The notes beneath the pieces are model-generated. The model searched no databases. It was not told where the DNA came from and saw only the letters and a list, made by a program, of their open reading frames with translations. A stretch of 57,394 bases of DNA from positions 1-57,394 of the forward strand of contig REEQ01000077.1 in NCBI GenBank assembly GCA_007695005.1, read 5' to 3'. Below are positions 44,218 to 52,129 of the stretch, piece by piece. A program made the translations under genes and the position numbers. The stretch's first letter is position 1, and every line of letters starts with the position of its first letter. This stretch comes from Wenzhouxiangellaceae bacterium. GTDB taxonomy: Bacteria > Pseudomonadota > Gammaproteobacteria > Xanthomonadales > Wenzhouxiangellaceae.

Positions 44218-45627
44218 TTAGCTCCCTGCCGCCCGGGCGGCCTGCTCAACCTGAAGCGGAACTGCCGACCAGGGCCGCTTCGGGCGTGCTGTCTGGTCAT
44301 CCGGCGCGCGTTCGATCGGGTCAGGTCCGGCAATGATCACGCGCCGCAGGTAAATGACGCCGGCCGTGAACACCACCGCATAGACGGTGATGTAGCCGAT
44401 CAGGCTGACCAGAACCATCCAGCCGTCATTGGATGGTGTGATCGCATCGCTCAGGCGCATTACATCCTGGATGATCCAGGGCTGACGGCCGACTTCGGTG
44501 ACGAACCAGCCGGCGAGTACGGCGACAAAGGGCAGCGGAATCATCCAGGTCAGACCCTTGAGCAGGCGCGGCGAATCGTACAGGCGACCCCGCCACAGCT
44601 GCCAGGCAGACGCCAGCGAGATCAGGATGAACACAAGCCCCAGGCCAACCATGATCCGGAAACTCCAGAAAACGATACCGACCGGCGGACGGTCCTCGGC
44701 GGCGACCTCGAGCAGCCCCGGCACTTCGCCGTCCAGGCTGTGGGTCAGGATCAGGCTGGCCAGGCCGGGGATCGCGATCTCGAAGTGATTGGTTTCATTG
44801 GCGGCATCGGGGATGGCGAACAGGATCAGCGGCGCGCGGCTCTTCGTCTCCCAGGCGCCTTCCATCGCCGCGACCTTCATCGGCTGATGCTCGAAGGTGT
44901 TCAAGCCATGCAGGTCGCCCATGATCAGCTGGGCCGGGGTTGCCACGGCCAGCATGATCACGCACATTTTCAGGGCTTTGCGGCTGGTCTGCGGGTTGCG
45001 GCCCTTGAGCAGGTACCAGGCGCTGACGCCGGCGACCACGAAGCCGCCGGTAATGAAGGAGGCAAGCGCCATGTGGCCGAAGCGGTACGGCATGGATGGG
45101 TTGAAGATGGCCTGGGTCCACGACGTCATCTGGACCATGCCGTCGACGAACTCGACGCCGGCCGGCGTATGCATCCAGCTGTTCGCCGACAGGATCCAGA
45201 AGGAGGAAATGAAGGTGCCGACGGCAACCATGCAGGCGGCAAACAAATGCACCCCGCGCGGCACCTTGTCGCGTCCAAACAGCAGTACCCCCAGGAAAGT
45301 AGCTTCGAGGAAGAATGCCGTTACCACCTCATAGCTCAGGATGGGCCCGAGGAAATTTGCTGCGGAGTAGGAAAAAACGCTCCAGTTGGTGCCGAACTGG
45401 AAGGCCATGACGATGCCCGACACGACCCCCATGCCGAACACGATGGCAAAAATCTTGATCCAGAACTTCGACAGTTTTTCGTAGACTGGATTGTCGGTCC
45501 GATAGTACAGGCCTTCCAGCACCGCGATATAAGCGGCCAGCCCGATCGTGAAGACCGGAAAGATGGCATGGAAAGAAACGACAAAGGCAAACTGGATGCG
45601 CGAGAGCAGCAGGGGATCGAGTTCCAT
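44218..45627 (-). CDS. cydA: Cytochrome bd-type quinol oxidase subunit I, short Q-loop
   Basis: About 469 residues. The ATG at 45627 has AAGGTG a few bases upstream; a GTG at 45636 adds only three residues. Haem ligands are plausible in SRIQFAFVVSFHAIFPVFTI (His near 20) and in the later helices. GRQPWIIQDVMRLSDAITP is the conserved family block. The quinol-binding loop after the EHQPMKVAAMEGAWET segment is short compared with E. coli CydA (about 50 or more residues missing), which is the cyanide-insensitive (CioA) style. First of four genes cydA-cydB-cydD-cydC. The region just upstream (45640-45720) probably has the promoter; a palindromic ATTGTATCAAT lies there but its meaning is unclear. 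Confidence 0.93.
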   Translation of the reverse strand: MELDPLLLSRIQFAFVVSFHAIFPVFTIGLAAYIAVLEGLYYRTDNPVYEKLSKFWIKIFAIVFGMGVVSGIVMAFQFGTNWSVFSYSAANFLGPILSYEVVTAFFLEATFLGVLLFGRDKVPRGVHLFAACMVAVGTFISSFWILSANSWMHTPAGVEFVDGMVQMTSWTQAIFNPSMPYRFGHMALASFITGGFVVAGVSAWYLLKGRNPQTSRKALKMCVIMLAVATPAQLIMGDLHGLNTFEHQPMKVAAMEGAWETKSRAPLILFAIPDAANETNHFEIAIPGLASLILTHSLDGEVPGLLEVAAEDRPPVGIVFWSFRIMVGLGLVFILISLASAWQLWRGRLYDSPRLLKGLTWMIPLPFVAVLAGWFVTEVGRQPWIIQDVMRLSDAITPSNDGWMVLVSLIGYITVYAVVFTAGVIYLRRVIIAGPDPIERAPDDQTARPKRPWSAVPLQVEQAARAAGS

Positions 45628-45720
45628 TTTGCACACCTTGTTCGGCTGTCGATGTGCAATATTGTATCAATCTAATCTGTGCGCTACGGGTGAAGGTCTC
45701 TGTTCGGAGGCAGGTCGGAA

Positions 45721-46134
45721 TCAGGCTGGAATGAGGGTCACGACCAGGCGCCTGCGATGTGCTCGGTGGCGATGTTCCCACAGGTACAGCGCCTGCCAGG
45801 TGCCCAGGGCAAGGCGGCCGTTCCGCACCGGGATACCGAGGCTGCTCTGGGTCAGCGCGCTTCTGACGTGCGCCGGCATGTCATCCGGTCCTTCGGCGCT
45901 GTGCCGGTAGCGCCGATCGCCATCCGGAACCAGGTCGGAGAAGAATGTCTCCAGGTCGGTCAGTACGTCGGGGTCGGCGTTTTCGCTGATCAGCAGCGAG
46001 GCCGAGGTGTGCAGCAGGAAAACATGGCAAAGCCCCTGGTCCATGCCCGACTCGGCGATCACTCCAGCGATCTGACGGGTTATGTCGACCAGCCGTCGTC
46101 CCGGGGTTTCAACAATGATCTCGGTCTGGCTCAT
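45721..46134 (-). CDS. YjbQ-family protein (secondary thiamine-phosphate synthase type)
   Basis: A 137-residue small enzyme of the UPF0047/YjbQ family. Its blocks are [56 protein letters not shown] and the ending [20 protein letters not shown], matching the family, whose members show thiamine-phosphate-synthase-like activity at low rate. Its ATG overlaps the stop of prfA by 4 bases, so it is the last gene of hemA-prfA-yjbQ. In related genomes prmC usually follows prfA here. Real metabolic role unknown. Confidence 0.85.
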   Translation of the reverse strand: MSQTEIIVETPGRRLVDITRQIAGVIAESGMDQGLCHVFLLHTSASLLISENADPDVLTDLETFFSDLVPDGDRRYRHSAEGPDDMPAHVRSALTQSSLGIPVRNGRLALGTWQALYLWEHRHRAHRRRLVVTLIPA

Positions 46135-47213
46135 CGGCTCATCTCGGCCAGCAGCTCTGCCTGGTGGGCTTCCAGCAGGGGGTCGATGACCGCGTCCAGG
46201 GCCCCGTCCATGATGCCGTCCAGCTCATACAGGGTCAGACCGATGCGGTGGTCGGTTACCCGACCCTGCGGAAAATTGTAGGTGCGTATGCGCTCGGAGC
46301 GGTCACCAGAGCCGACCTGAAGCTTGCGCTCGCTGGCTCGCTGGCTGCGCTGTGCCTCCTGCTCCGCTTCGAGCAGGCGCGCTCCAAGCAGGCTCATTGC
46401 CCGTGCCTTGTTCTTGTGCTGGGAACGCTCATCCTGGCACTCAACCACGATTCCGGTAGGCAGGTGGGTAATGCGAATCGCCGAGTCGGTGGTGTTGACG
46501 TGCTGCCCGCCAGCGCCAGAAGATCGGTAGGTGTCGATACGCAAGTCATTGGGATCGATCGCAACCTCGTCGACCGTCTCGAGCTCGGGAAGGATGGCCA
46601 CGGTACAGGCCGAGGTGTGGATGCGGCCTTGGGACTCGGTGGCCGGAATGCGCTGCACGCGATGGGCGCCCGACTCGAACTTGAGCCGCGAGTAGGCGCC
46701 CCGTCCGATGATCCGGGCGATGACCTCGCGAAAGCCGCCGGCATCGTTCTCGTGAGCGGACATGACTTCCACCTGCCAGCCGCGCCTGTCTGCGTAGCGG
46801 CTATACATGCGAAGCAGGTCGCCGGCAAAAATACCGGCTTCCTGGCCACCGGTTCCGGCACGGACCTCGAGGAAGATATTGCGCTCGTCGTTGGGGTCGC
46901 GCGGCAGCAGCAGGCGCTGCAGGTCACGCTGCAGGGATTCGATCTGCAGCTCCAGTCGTTCCACTTCTTCCGCTGCCATGGCGCGCATTTCGGCATCGCC
47001 GTCCCGATAAAGGTCGCGTGCTTCCGTCAGTCCCCGTTCCGCGGCTTGCTGGGCATGCCAGAGCCTGATCAGGGGGTCCAGATCGGCATACTCGCGTGAC
47101 AGTGACTGGAAATGGTCGCGCTTGCCAATCACATCCGGGTCGGCCAGCAGACGAGCCAGCTCTTCGAAGCGCTCTTCGGCCTGAGCCAGGCGGGTGCGTA
47201 GTCCGGAATTCAC
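46131..47213 (-). CDS. prfA: Peptide chain release factor 1
   Basis: A 360-residue class I release factor that recognises UAA and UAG. The peptidyl-tRNA hydrolysis GGQ motif is present as [15 protein letters not shown] near residue 230, and the tripeptide anticodon for RF1, PAT, in [15 protein letters not shown] near residue 185. Both fit RF1 rather than RF2. The ATG overlaps the stop of hemA by 4 bases (ATGA), and its own stop overlaps the YjbQ-type gene. It would be methylated on the GGQ glutamine by PrmC, whose gene is not next to it here. Confidence 0.96.
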   Translation of the reverse strand: MNSGLRTRLAQAEERFEELARLLADPDVIGKRDHFQSLSREYADLDPLIRLWHAQQAAERGLTEARDLYRDGDAEMRAMAAEEVERLELQIESLQRDLQRLLLPRDPNDERNIFLEVRAGTGGQEAGIFAGDLLRMYSRYADRRGWQVEVMSAHENDAGGFREVIARIIGRGAYSRLKFESGAHRVQRIPATESQGRIHTSACTVAILPELETVDEVAIDPNDLRIDTYRSSGAGGQHVNTTDSAIRITHLPTGIVVECQDERSQHKNKARAMSLLGARLLEAEQEAQRSQRASERKLQVGSGDRSERIRTYNFPQGRVTDHRIGLTLYELDGIMDGALDAVIDPLLEAHQAELLAEMSR

Positions 47214-48466
47214 TTCGGTTCGTCCAGAAAATAGTAGCGGGCCGCCTCCAGCAAGGCTTCGTCGGCGCTTTCGGCAGCCTGGCGAAGGCGTATGCTGGGA
47301 CCGTGGAGGAGGCGGTTGACGAGGCGGTGGCCGAGTCGTTGCATGACGGCTTCGGGGTCGTGACCTGCGGCAAGCTGGGTGCGTGCCTGCTCGAGCAGCT
47401 CATCGCGCTCGCTCTGGGCGCGCCGGCGCAGACCGCGCAGGGTTGTCGAGGTGTCCTGCAGGCGCAGCCAGCGCTCGAAACTGCGCACTTCGGCCTCGAT
47501 GATATCTATCGCCTGCTGCATTGCCTCGGCACGCTTTTGCTGGTTGTTTTCAACGATGGCATGCAAATCGTCGATGGTGTAGAGAAACAGATCCTCCAGG
47601 CTCCCGCTGGCTGGATCGATGTTGCGCGGTACTGACAGATCAAGCGCGAACATCGGTCGCCGCCGGCGTCGAGACAGGGCCTGTTTGAAAGCGTGCTGGT
47701 CGATGATGGCACGCGGGCTGGCGGTGCAGGCAATGACCAGGTCGTGCTGCGGCAGCAGCTCGCGGAGCTGATCGAGGCCGTGACCGCTGGCGCCAAAGCG
47801 TCCAGCCAGCTCGCGCGCGCGGTCGGGGTTGCGGTTGGCAATGCTGATCCCGGCCAGCTGTGATTCGCTGAAATGCACGGCGCAGTCCTCAATCATCTCG
47901 CCGGCGCCGATGAGCAGGGCACGCAGGTTGGTCAGCGAGCCGAAGATCTGGTGAGCCAGACGCAGAGCGGCAAATGGCAGGGTTACCGGATCGCGACCAA
48001 TGCCGGTCTGCGAGCGAACCCGCTTGGCACCGGCAAAGGCATGCTGGAACATTCGGTCAAGGCGGCTGTCCAGCACATTCTGATCGTGTGCCATCTGCCA
48101 GGACTGCTTGACCTGGCCGGCTACCTGCGGCTCGCCGATGATCATCGAGTCGGCGCCGGAGATGACCTTGACCAGATGAAACATGCAGGCCGATTGCTCC
48201 AGCTGGTAGAGGTGTTCGTGGAACTGCCCCGGCGCCAGTTTGTGCCAAGCGTGCAGCCATTCCGATGCAGCTCGCATGATAGGCTGTCGGCCGGATAGAT
48301 AGAGCTCGGTTCGGTTGCATGTGCTGACGATGGTGCAGCCGTCTATCCCGGGCACCGCGGCGAGGCTGGTCAGGGCCTCAGGCAAGGATTCAGCGGCAAA
48401 AGCCAGCCGCTCCCGAATTCCGATCGGCGCGGTCTGGTGGCTGATTCCCAAGGCGAAAAGTGACAT
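47210..48466 (-). CDS. hemA: Glutamyl-tRNA reductase
   Basis: About 418 residues, first enzyme of the C5 tetrapyrrole route: reduces glutamyl-tRNA to glutamate-1-semialdehyde with NADPH. The N-terminus [20 protein letters not shown] matches the family, which fixes the start at 48466 rather than further upstream. The catalytic cysteine is in [13 protein letters not shown] near residue 50, followed by the NADPH domain with [14 protein letters not shown]. It leads hemA-prfA-yjbQ. Its start codon overlaps, on the opposite strand, that of the TPR lipoprotein gene (CATG, 48464-48467), so its promoter must lie in or near the other gene. No clear Shine-Dalgarno sequence is seen. Confidence 0.95.
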   Translation of the reverse strand: MSLFALGISHQTAPIGIRERLAFAAESLPEALTSLAAVPGIDGCTIVSTCNRTELYLSGRQPIMRAASEWLHAWHKLAPGQFHEHLYQLEQSACMFHLVKVISGADSMIIGEPQVAGQVKQSWQMAHDQNVLDSRLDRMFQHAFAGAKRVRSQTGIGRDPVTLPFAALRLAHQIFGSLTNLRALLIGAGEMIEDCAVHFSESQLAGISIANRNPDRARELAGRFGASGHGLDQLRELLPQHDLVIACTASPRAIIDQHAFKQALSRRRRRPMFALDLSVPRNIDPASGSLEDLFLYTIDDLHAIVENNQQKRAEAMQQAIDIIEAEVRSFERWLRLQDTSTTLRGLRRRAQSERDELLEQARTQLAAGHDPEAVMQRLGHRLVNRLLHGPSIRLRQAAESADEALLEAARYYFLDEPK

Positions 48467-50267
48467 GCAGGAAAAATTGAAGGACAAACTCCCCATTTTC
48501 TTACGCAAGCGTGATCTCTGCAAGCTCGCTGCCGGACTTATGTTCGCAATTTGTCTGATCGGCTGTGCGGCAGGCCCGGAAATTCAGCCGGGTTCTCGGA
48601 CGAGCGAAGGGGATCCGGAGGCCCGGGTGACACCGGCAGCGGAACCGGTTGCCAGCGCGGCGGATGATGCCATTGGCGATCTAGATGCCGATCTGCTGTT
48701 TCATGTGCTCGCGGCAGAGCGCCTGGCCGCGGTCGGTGATTTTGAAGCCGCGATGGAGCACTTCCTGGAAGCAGCCCGGCTGGGAGATGATCCCGACCTG
48801 GCTCGTCAGGTGGTCAGTCTGGCACTGAGTCTCGAAGACTGGTCGGCACTGGTCGATGGCGCCGTACGTTGGCAGGAGCTGGCGCCGGCCGAACGGGCCC
48901 CGGCCCGCTTTCTGGCGCTAGGCCTGCTCAACCTTGATGAGATCGAAAGTGCGGCGGATGTACTCGCCGAGCAGATCGAGCTGGCCGGCGGCGAGCGGGC
49001 AGCCTGGCGTGATGCAGTCATGTTGCTTGCCGCAGCCGCCAGTGAGCGCAATGCCGAGCAGGCAATGAGTGTGCTCATGCACCGAGTCGGACTAGATTCT
49101 GACAGCGGCGAAGCCCTGCGTCATCAAAGCCTGCTTGAGTGGCAGCTCGGACGTGAAGAGGCGGCCATGTCGCTGGCGGTTGCTGCAGCAGAGGCGGCCG
49201 ACGATGTCGAGGCCTGGCTATGGGCTGCTCAGCTGGCCGGCGCGGCCGATGACCTGGAGCGGGCGTTGGCCAATTATCGTCGCGCGCGCGCGCTGGATCC
49301 GGAAGATCAGGCCCTGGCCCTGTCCGAGGCCGAGACGCTGCGACAGCTCGATCAACTGGACGAAGCGATTGCGGTGCTTGCCGAGCTCCCGCCGGGCAGT
49401 GAGTTGCTTTATCTGCTCGGCAGTTACCAGTTTCAGGCCGGCGAGCTGGAAGATGCGGAAGTCACCTGGCGCCGTCTGGCGGCCCTGGATGCGGTGGATG
49501 ATCCCATGCACCATGCCTTTCTGACCGGCTTCTTGGCGGAGTTGCTCGATATGAATGATGAAGCGCTGGACTGGTACCGGCGCATCGATTCAGGCGCACA
49601 GCTTGACCGGGCGCGGCTGCGTCGCGCGGCGCTGGAATCCCATCGTGGTGAATTGGAACAAGCTCGGGAACTGCTCCAGGCTGTAAGGCTGGCCGGTAAT
49701 CGAGAGCTGGTTGAGCAGGCCTGGCTAATTGAAGGCGATATTCTGCGTGAGGCTGGTCGCGCCAGTGAAGCAATCGCCTTGCTCAGCGGCGCCCTGCGCC
49801 AGAATCCTGACAGCATTGCCTTGCTGTACACCCGGGCCATATGCGCGATTGCCATTGACGATCTGGAGTTGGCCGAGCAGGATTTCCGCCGCATTCTCCA
49901 GATTGACGACGACAACGCGATGGCGCTGAACGCGCTGGGCTACACCCTGACTGACCGTACCGACCGGCACGAGGAAGCCTATCGTCTCATTCGCAGGGCC
50001 TTGGAGCTGGAGCCAGACTCACCGGCAATTCAGGACTCCATGGGCTGGGTGTACTTTCGCCTGGGCCAACCTGAAAAGGCGCTGCCTTACCTGGAGCAGG
50101 CGCTGCAAGGCGAGGACAATCCAGAAATTGCAGCCCACCTGGGCGAGGTGCTCTGGTATCTCGGCCGCGAAGACGAAGCCCGGGAAGTGTTGCTCGGGGT
50201 TTTCGAGCGCTTTCCGGACGATGACTACCTGCGAGACACCATGGGCCGACTGGGGCTGATCGAATGA
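48465..50267 (+). CDS. TPR-repeat lipoprotein
   Basis: About 600 residues. The ATG at 48465 opens a basic N-terminus and the hydrophobic run LMFAICLIGC with a lipobox LIGC, so it is predicted to be lipidated at that cysteine. A TTG at 48477 with AGGAA just upstream is an alternative start that keeps the lipobox. The rest is a series of tetratricopeptide-like helical pairs (e.g. AAMEHFLEAARLGDDP, ALALSEAETLRQLDQLDEAI, MALNALGYTLTDRTDRHEEA and PDSPAIQDSMGWVYFRLGQP). In many gammaproteobacteria a TPR lipoprotein sits between hemA and lolB. LolB begins overlapping its stop (ATGA). Role unknown, probably in outer-membrane assembly or trafficking. Confidence 0.85.
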   Translation: MQEKLKDKLPIFLRKRDLCKLAAGLMFAICLIGCAAGPEIQPGSRTSEGDPEARVTPAAEPVASAADDAIGDLDADLLFHVLAAERLAAVGDFEAAMEHFLEAARLGDDPDLARQVVSLALSLEDWSALVDGAVRWQELAPAERAPARFLALGLLNLDEIESAADVLAEQIELAGGERAAWRDAVMLLAAAASERNAEQAMSVLMHRVGLDSDSGEALRHQSLLEWQLGREEAAMSLAVAAAEAADDVEAWLWAAQLAGAADDLERALANYRRARALDPEDQALALSEAETLRQLDQLDEAIAVLAELPPGSELLYLLGSYQFQAGELEDAEVTWRRLAALDAVDDPMHHAFLTGFLAELLDMNDEALDWYRRIDSGAQLDRARLRRAALESHRGELEQARELLQAVRLAGNRELVEQAWLIEGDILREAGRASEAIALLSGALRQNPDSIALLYTRAICAIAIDDLELAEQDFRRILQIDDDNAMALNALGYTLTDRTDRHEEAYRLIRRALELEPDSPAIQDSMGWVYFRLGQPEKALPYLEQALQGEDNPEIAAHLGEVLWYLGREDEAREVLLGVFERFPDDDYLRDTMGRLGLIE

Positions 50268-50887
50268 AGCCTGGTCGGCTTCTCGTGCTTGGCCTGATGG
50301 CGGTTTCCCTGGCCGCCTGCGCGGCTCGTGAACAGCGCCCGGCTGGCGCCTGGTTGAGCGAACGGGAAGCCTTGTTCGCGGCTCACCCAGTTTGGTCGGT
50401 GAGCGGTCGAATGGGCCTGTCCGACGGCGTTCGCGGCGGCTCGCTGGCTTTTGACTGGCAGGCCAGCGGCGATGTCCACGAGCTCAGCTTGCGCACCGTT
50501 GCTGGCGGACGACAGTGGCGTCTGGCATTCGGACCCGACGGTGCGATCCTGGAGGGTAGCGGAATCGAGCGAATGTGGGCGCCGGATCCGGATCCGCTGG
50601 TCGAAGCGGCGGTGGGCTGGCCGGTGCCGGTGCGCGACATGGCCTGGTGGATCAGGGGGTTGCCACCACCAGCGGCAGAGGCGGGCATGTTCTTTGCCGC
50701 CGACGGTTCGCTGGCCAGGGTTGACAGCGCGCCATGGACCATGGAATACCAGCGTTTCGACATTACCGGGCAGGCCCTGATGCCGTCGCGCCTGCAGGCC
50801 GAGAGTGGTCGTTACCGTGTGCGCGTGGTGTTGCGTGACTGGCTACTTGAGCCGATCGAGTCCCATCGCGTTTCAAACTCGTTATAA
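50264..50887 (+). CDS. lolB: Outer-membrane lipoprotein receptor LolB
   Basis: A 207-residue lipoprotein whose signal ends in a lipobox (VSLAAC). LolB takes lipoproteins from LolA in the periplasm and inserts them in the outer membrane. Seen: WSVSGRMGLSDGVRGGSLAFDW, a conserved beta-strand block of the family, and the C-terminal RYRVRVVLRDW region. Its ATG overlaps the stop of the TPR lipoprotein gene. Normally ispE follows; here its stop is followed by a leader and tRNA-Gln. The bases of its TAA stop form part of the TATAAT sequence at 50883-50888. Confidence 0.9.
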   Translation: MKPGRLLVLGLMAVSLAACAAREQRPAGAWLSEREALFAAHPVWSVSGRMGLSDGVRGGSLAFDWQASGDVHELSLRTVAGGRQWRLAFGPDGAILEGSGIERMWAPDPDPLVEAAVGWPVPVRDMAWWIRGLPPPAAEAGMFFAADGSLARVDSAPWTMEYQRFDITGQALMPSRLQAESGRYRVRVVLRDWLLEPIESHRVSNSL

Positions 50888-50888
50888 T
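50883..50888 (+). promoter_or_regulatory. -10 box for the tRNA-Gln transcript
   Basis: A perfect TATAAT, followed by the GC-rich discriminator GCCGACC typical of stable-RNA promoters. It overlaps the TAA stop of lolB. No convincing -35 is seen at 16-18 bases. Predicted start near 50895 gives a 55-base leader before the tRNA. It implies the tRNA (and possibly prs) has its own promoter inside the end of lolB. Confidence 0.55.
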
Positions 50889-50950
50889 GCCGACCTGAAA
50901 CCAGCGGCTGGGGGCCGGCATCGGCCCGGAGTCAGGTAAAAGCTTTCCGC

Positions 50951-51027
50951 AGGGACGTCGCCAAGTTGGTTAAGGCACGGGGTTTTGATCCCCGCATTCG
51001 CAGGTTCGAGTCCTGCCGTCCCTGCCA
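50951..51027 (+). tRNA. tRNA-Gln (anticodon TTG)
   Basis: A 77-base tRNA with encoded CCA at 51025-51027. The acceptor stem pairs AGGGACG (50951-50957) with CGTCCCT (51017-51023), with G as discriminator. The anticodon arm is CGGGG, loop TTTTGAT, CCCCG, giving anticodon TTG for CAA/CAG codons. The T arm contains GGTTCGAGTCC. It lies between lolB and prs, a position common in gammaproteobacteria, though normally after ispE. Confidence 0.95.
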
Positions 51028-51069
51028 TTTTCCCAAGCCCAAGCCAGAGCAAGCGGATCAGGTGCCCAG

Positions 51070-52023
51070 TTGACCCAGTCATCCCTGATGGTTTTTTCCG
51101 GAACCGCCAATCCGGATCTCGCCCAGTCAATCGCAGAAACGCTTGGAGTCCCCATGGGACGGGCCAACGTCGGGCGCTTCAGCGACGGCGAAGTCATGGT
51201 CGAAATCATGGAAAACGTGCGCGGTCGCGACGTCTACCTGGTGCAGCCGACCTGCCAGCCAGCGGCAGAAAACTTCATGGAGCTGCTGGTCATGATTGAT
51301 GCCCTGAAACGGGCCTCCGCATCACGCGTGACTGCCATCATTCCCTATTTCGGCTATGCCAGGCAGGACCGGCGGCCGCGTTCCTCGCGCGTTCCGATTA
51401 CCGCCAAGGTGGCGGCGCGGATGATCAGCGTAATCGGCACGGACAGGGTTGTCACCGTTGACCTGCATGCTGATCAGATCCAGGGTTTCTTCGATGTGCC
51501 GGTAGACAATGTCTACGCATCGCCGCTGACCCTGGCCGACATCTGGAAGCATTACACCTCCGACGAAATCATCGTGGTGTCGCCCGATGTCGGCGGCGTG
51601 GTCCGCGCCCGGGCCATTGCCAAGCGCCTGGATGCCGACCTGGCCATCATCGACAAGCGCCGGCCGCGGGCCAACGAAGCGACGGTGATGAACCTGATCG
51701 GAGATGTCGAAGACAAGATCTGCGTCCTGGTAGACGACATGATCGACACTGCCGGCACCCTCTGTGCCGCTGCTGCCGCGCTGAAGGAAAAAGGCGCACG
51801 ACGCGTCGTCGCCTATTGCGTCCACCCGGTCCTTTCAGGGCCAGCGATTAACAACATCAGCAAGTCTCAGCTCGACGAGATCGTGGTGACCGACACCATC
51901 CCCCTGAGCCAGGCCGCCCTCGACTGCGGCCGCATCCGGCAGCTGTCGGTTGCCCAGTTGCTGGCCGAAACAATCCGACGGATGTCGGAGGGGGAGTCGG
52001 TGAGTTCTCTGTATGTCGATTGA
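51070..52023 (+). CDS. prs: Ribose-phosphate pyrophosphokinase
   Basis: A 317-residue class I PRPP synthetase that makes 5-phosphoribosyl-1-diphosphate from ribose 5-phosphate and ATP. The TTG at 51070 follows CAGGTG at five bases and is preferred over the ATG at 51088. Seen: [58 protein letters not shown] and the PRPP-binding loop [15 protein letters not shown]. It makes the precursor for nucleotides, histidine and tryptophan. It ends inside a hairpin at 52016-52041. Confidence 0.96.
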   Translation: MTQSSLMVFSGTANPDLAQSIAETLGVPMGRANVGRFSDGEVMVEIMENVRGRDVYLVQPTCQPAAENFMELLVMIDALKRASASRVTAIIPYFGYARQDRRPRSSRVPITAKVAARMISVIGTDRVVTVDLHADQIQGFFDVPVDNVYASPLTLADIWKHYTSDEIIVVSPDVGGVVRARAIAKRLDADLAIIDKRRPRANEATVMNLIGDVEDKICVLVDDMIDTAGTLCAAAAALKEKGARRVVAYCVHPVLSGPAINNISKSQLDEIVVTDTIPLSQAALDCGRIRQLSVAQLLAETIRRMSEGESVSSLYVD

Positions 52024-52041
52024 AGTCCCGGCTTCAATCGA
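52016..52041. terminator. Hairpin spanning the prs stop codon
   Basis: TCGATTGAAG at 52016-52025 pairs perfectly with CTTCAATCGA at 52032-52041, loop of six. The prs stop TGA lies inside the left arm. No T-run follows on the + strand, but the next 90 bases are purine-rich then pyrimidine-rich (a T-rich run from about 52096), with partial inverted symmetry. It may end prs and the convergent carrier gene, or protect the 3' end of the mRNA. Confidence 0.5.
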
Positions 52042-52129
52042 CGGGGAGAGGAAAAGAAGGGCAGAGAGGTAGAGGGCTATAGGGCTCGGCTGTCTTTTTT
52101 TCTTTCTTTCCTTACTTTCCCTTGTCCCC

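Noticed and set aside
45645-45680. ATTGTATCAAT palindrome upstream of cydA as an FNR/ANR site
   Set aside because: The arms are four bases and the spacing does not match the TTGAT-N4-ATCAA consensus, so it is not reported as a site.
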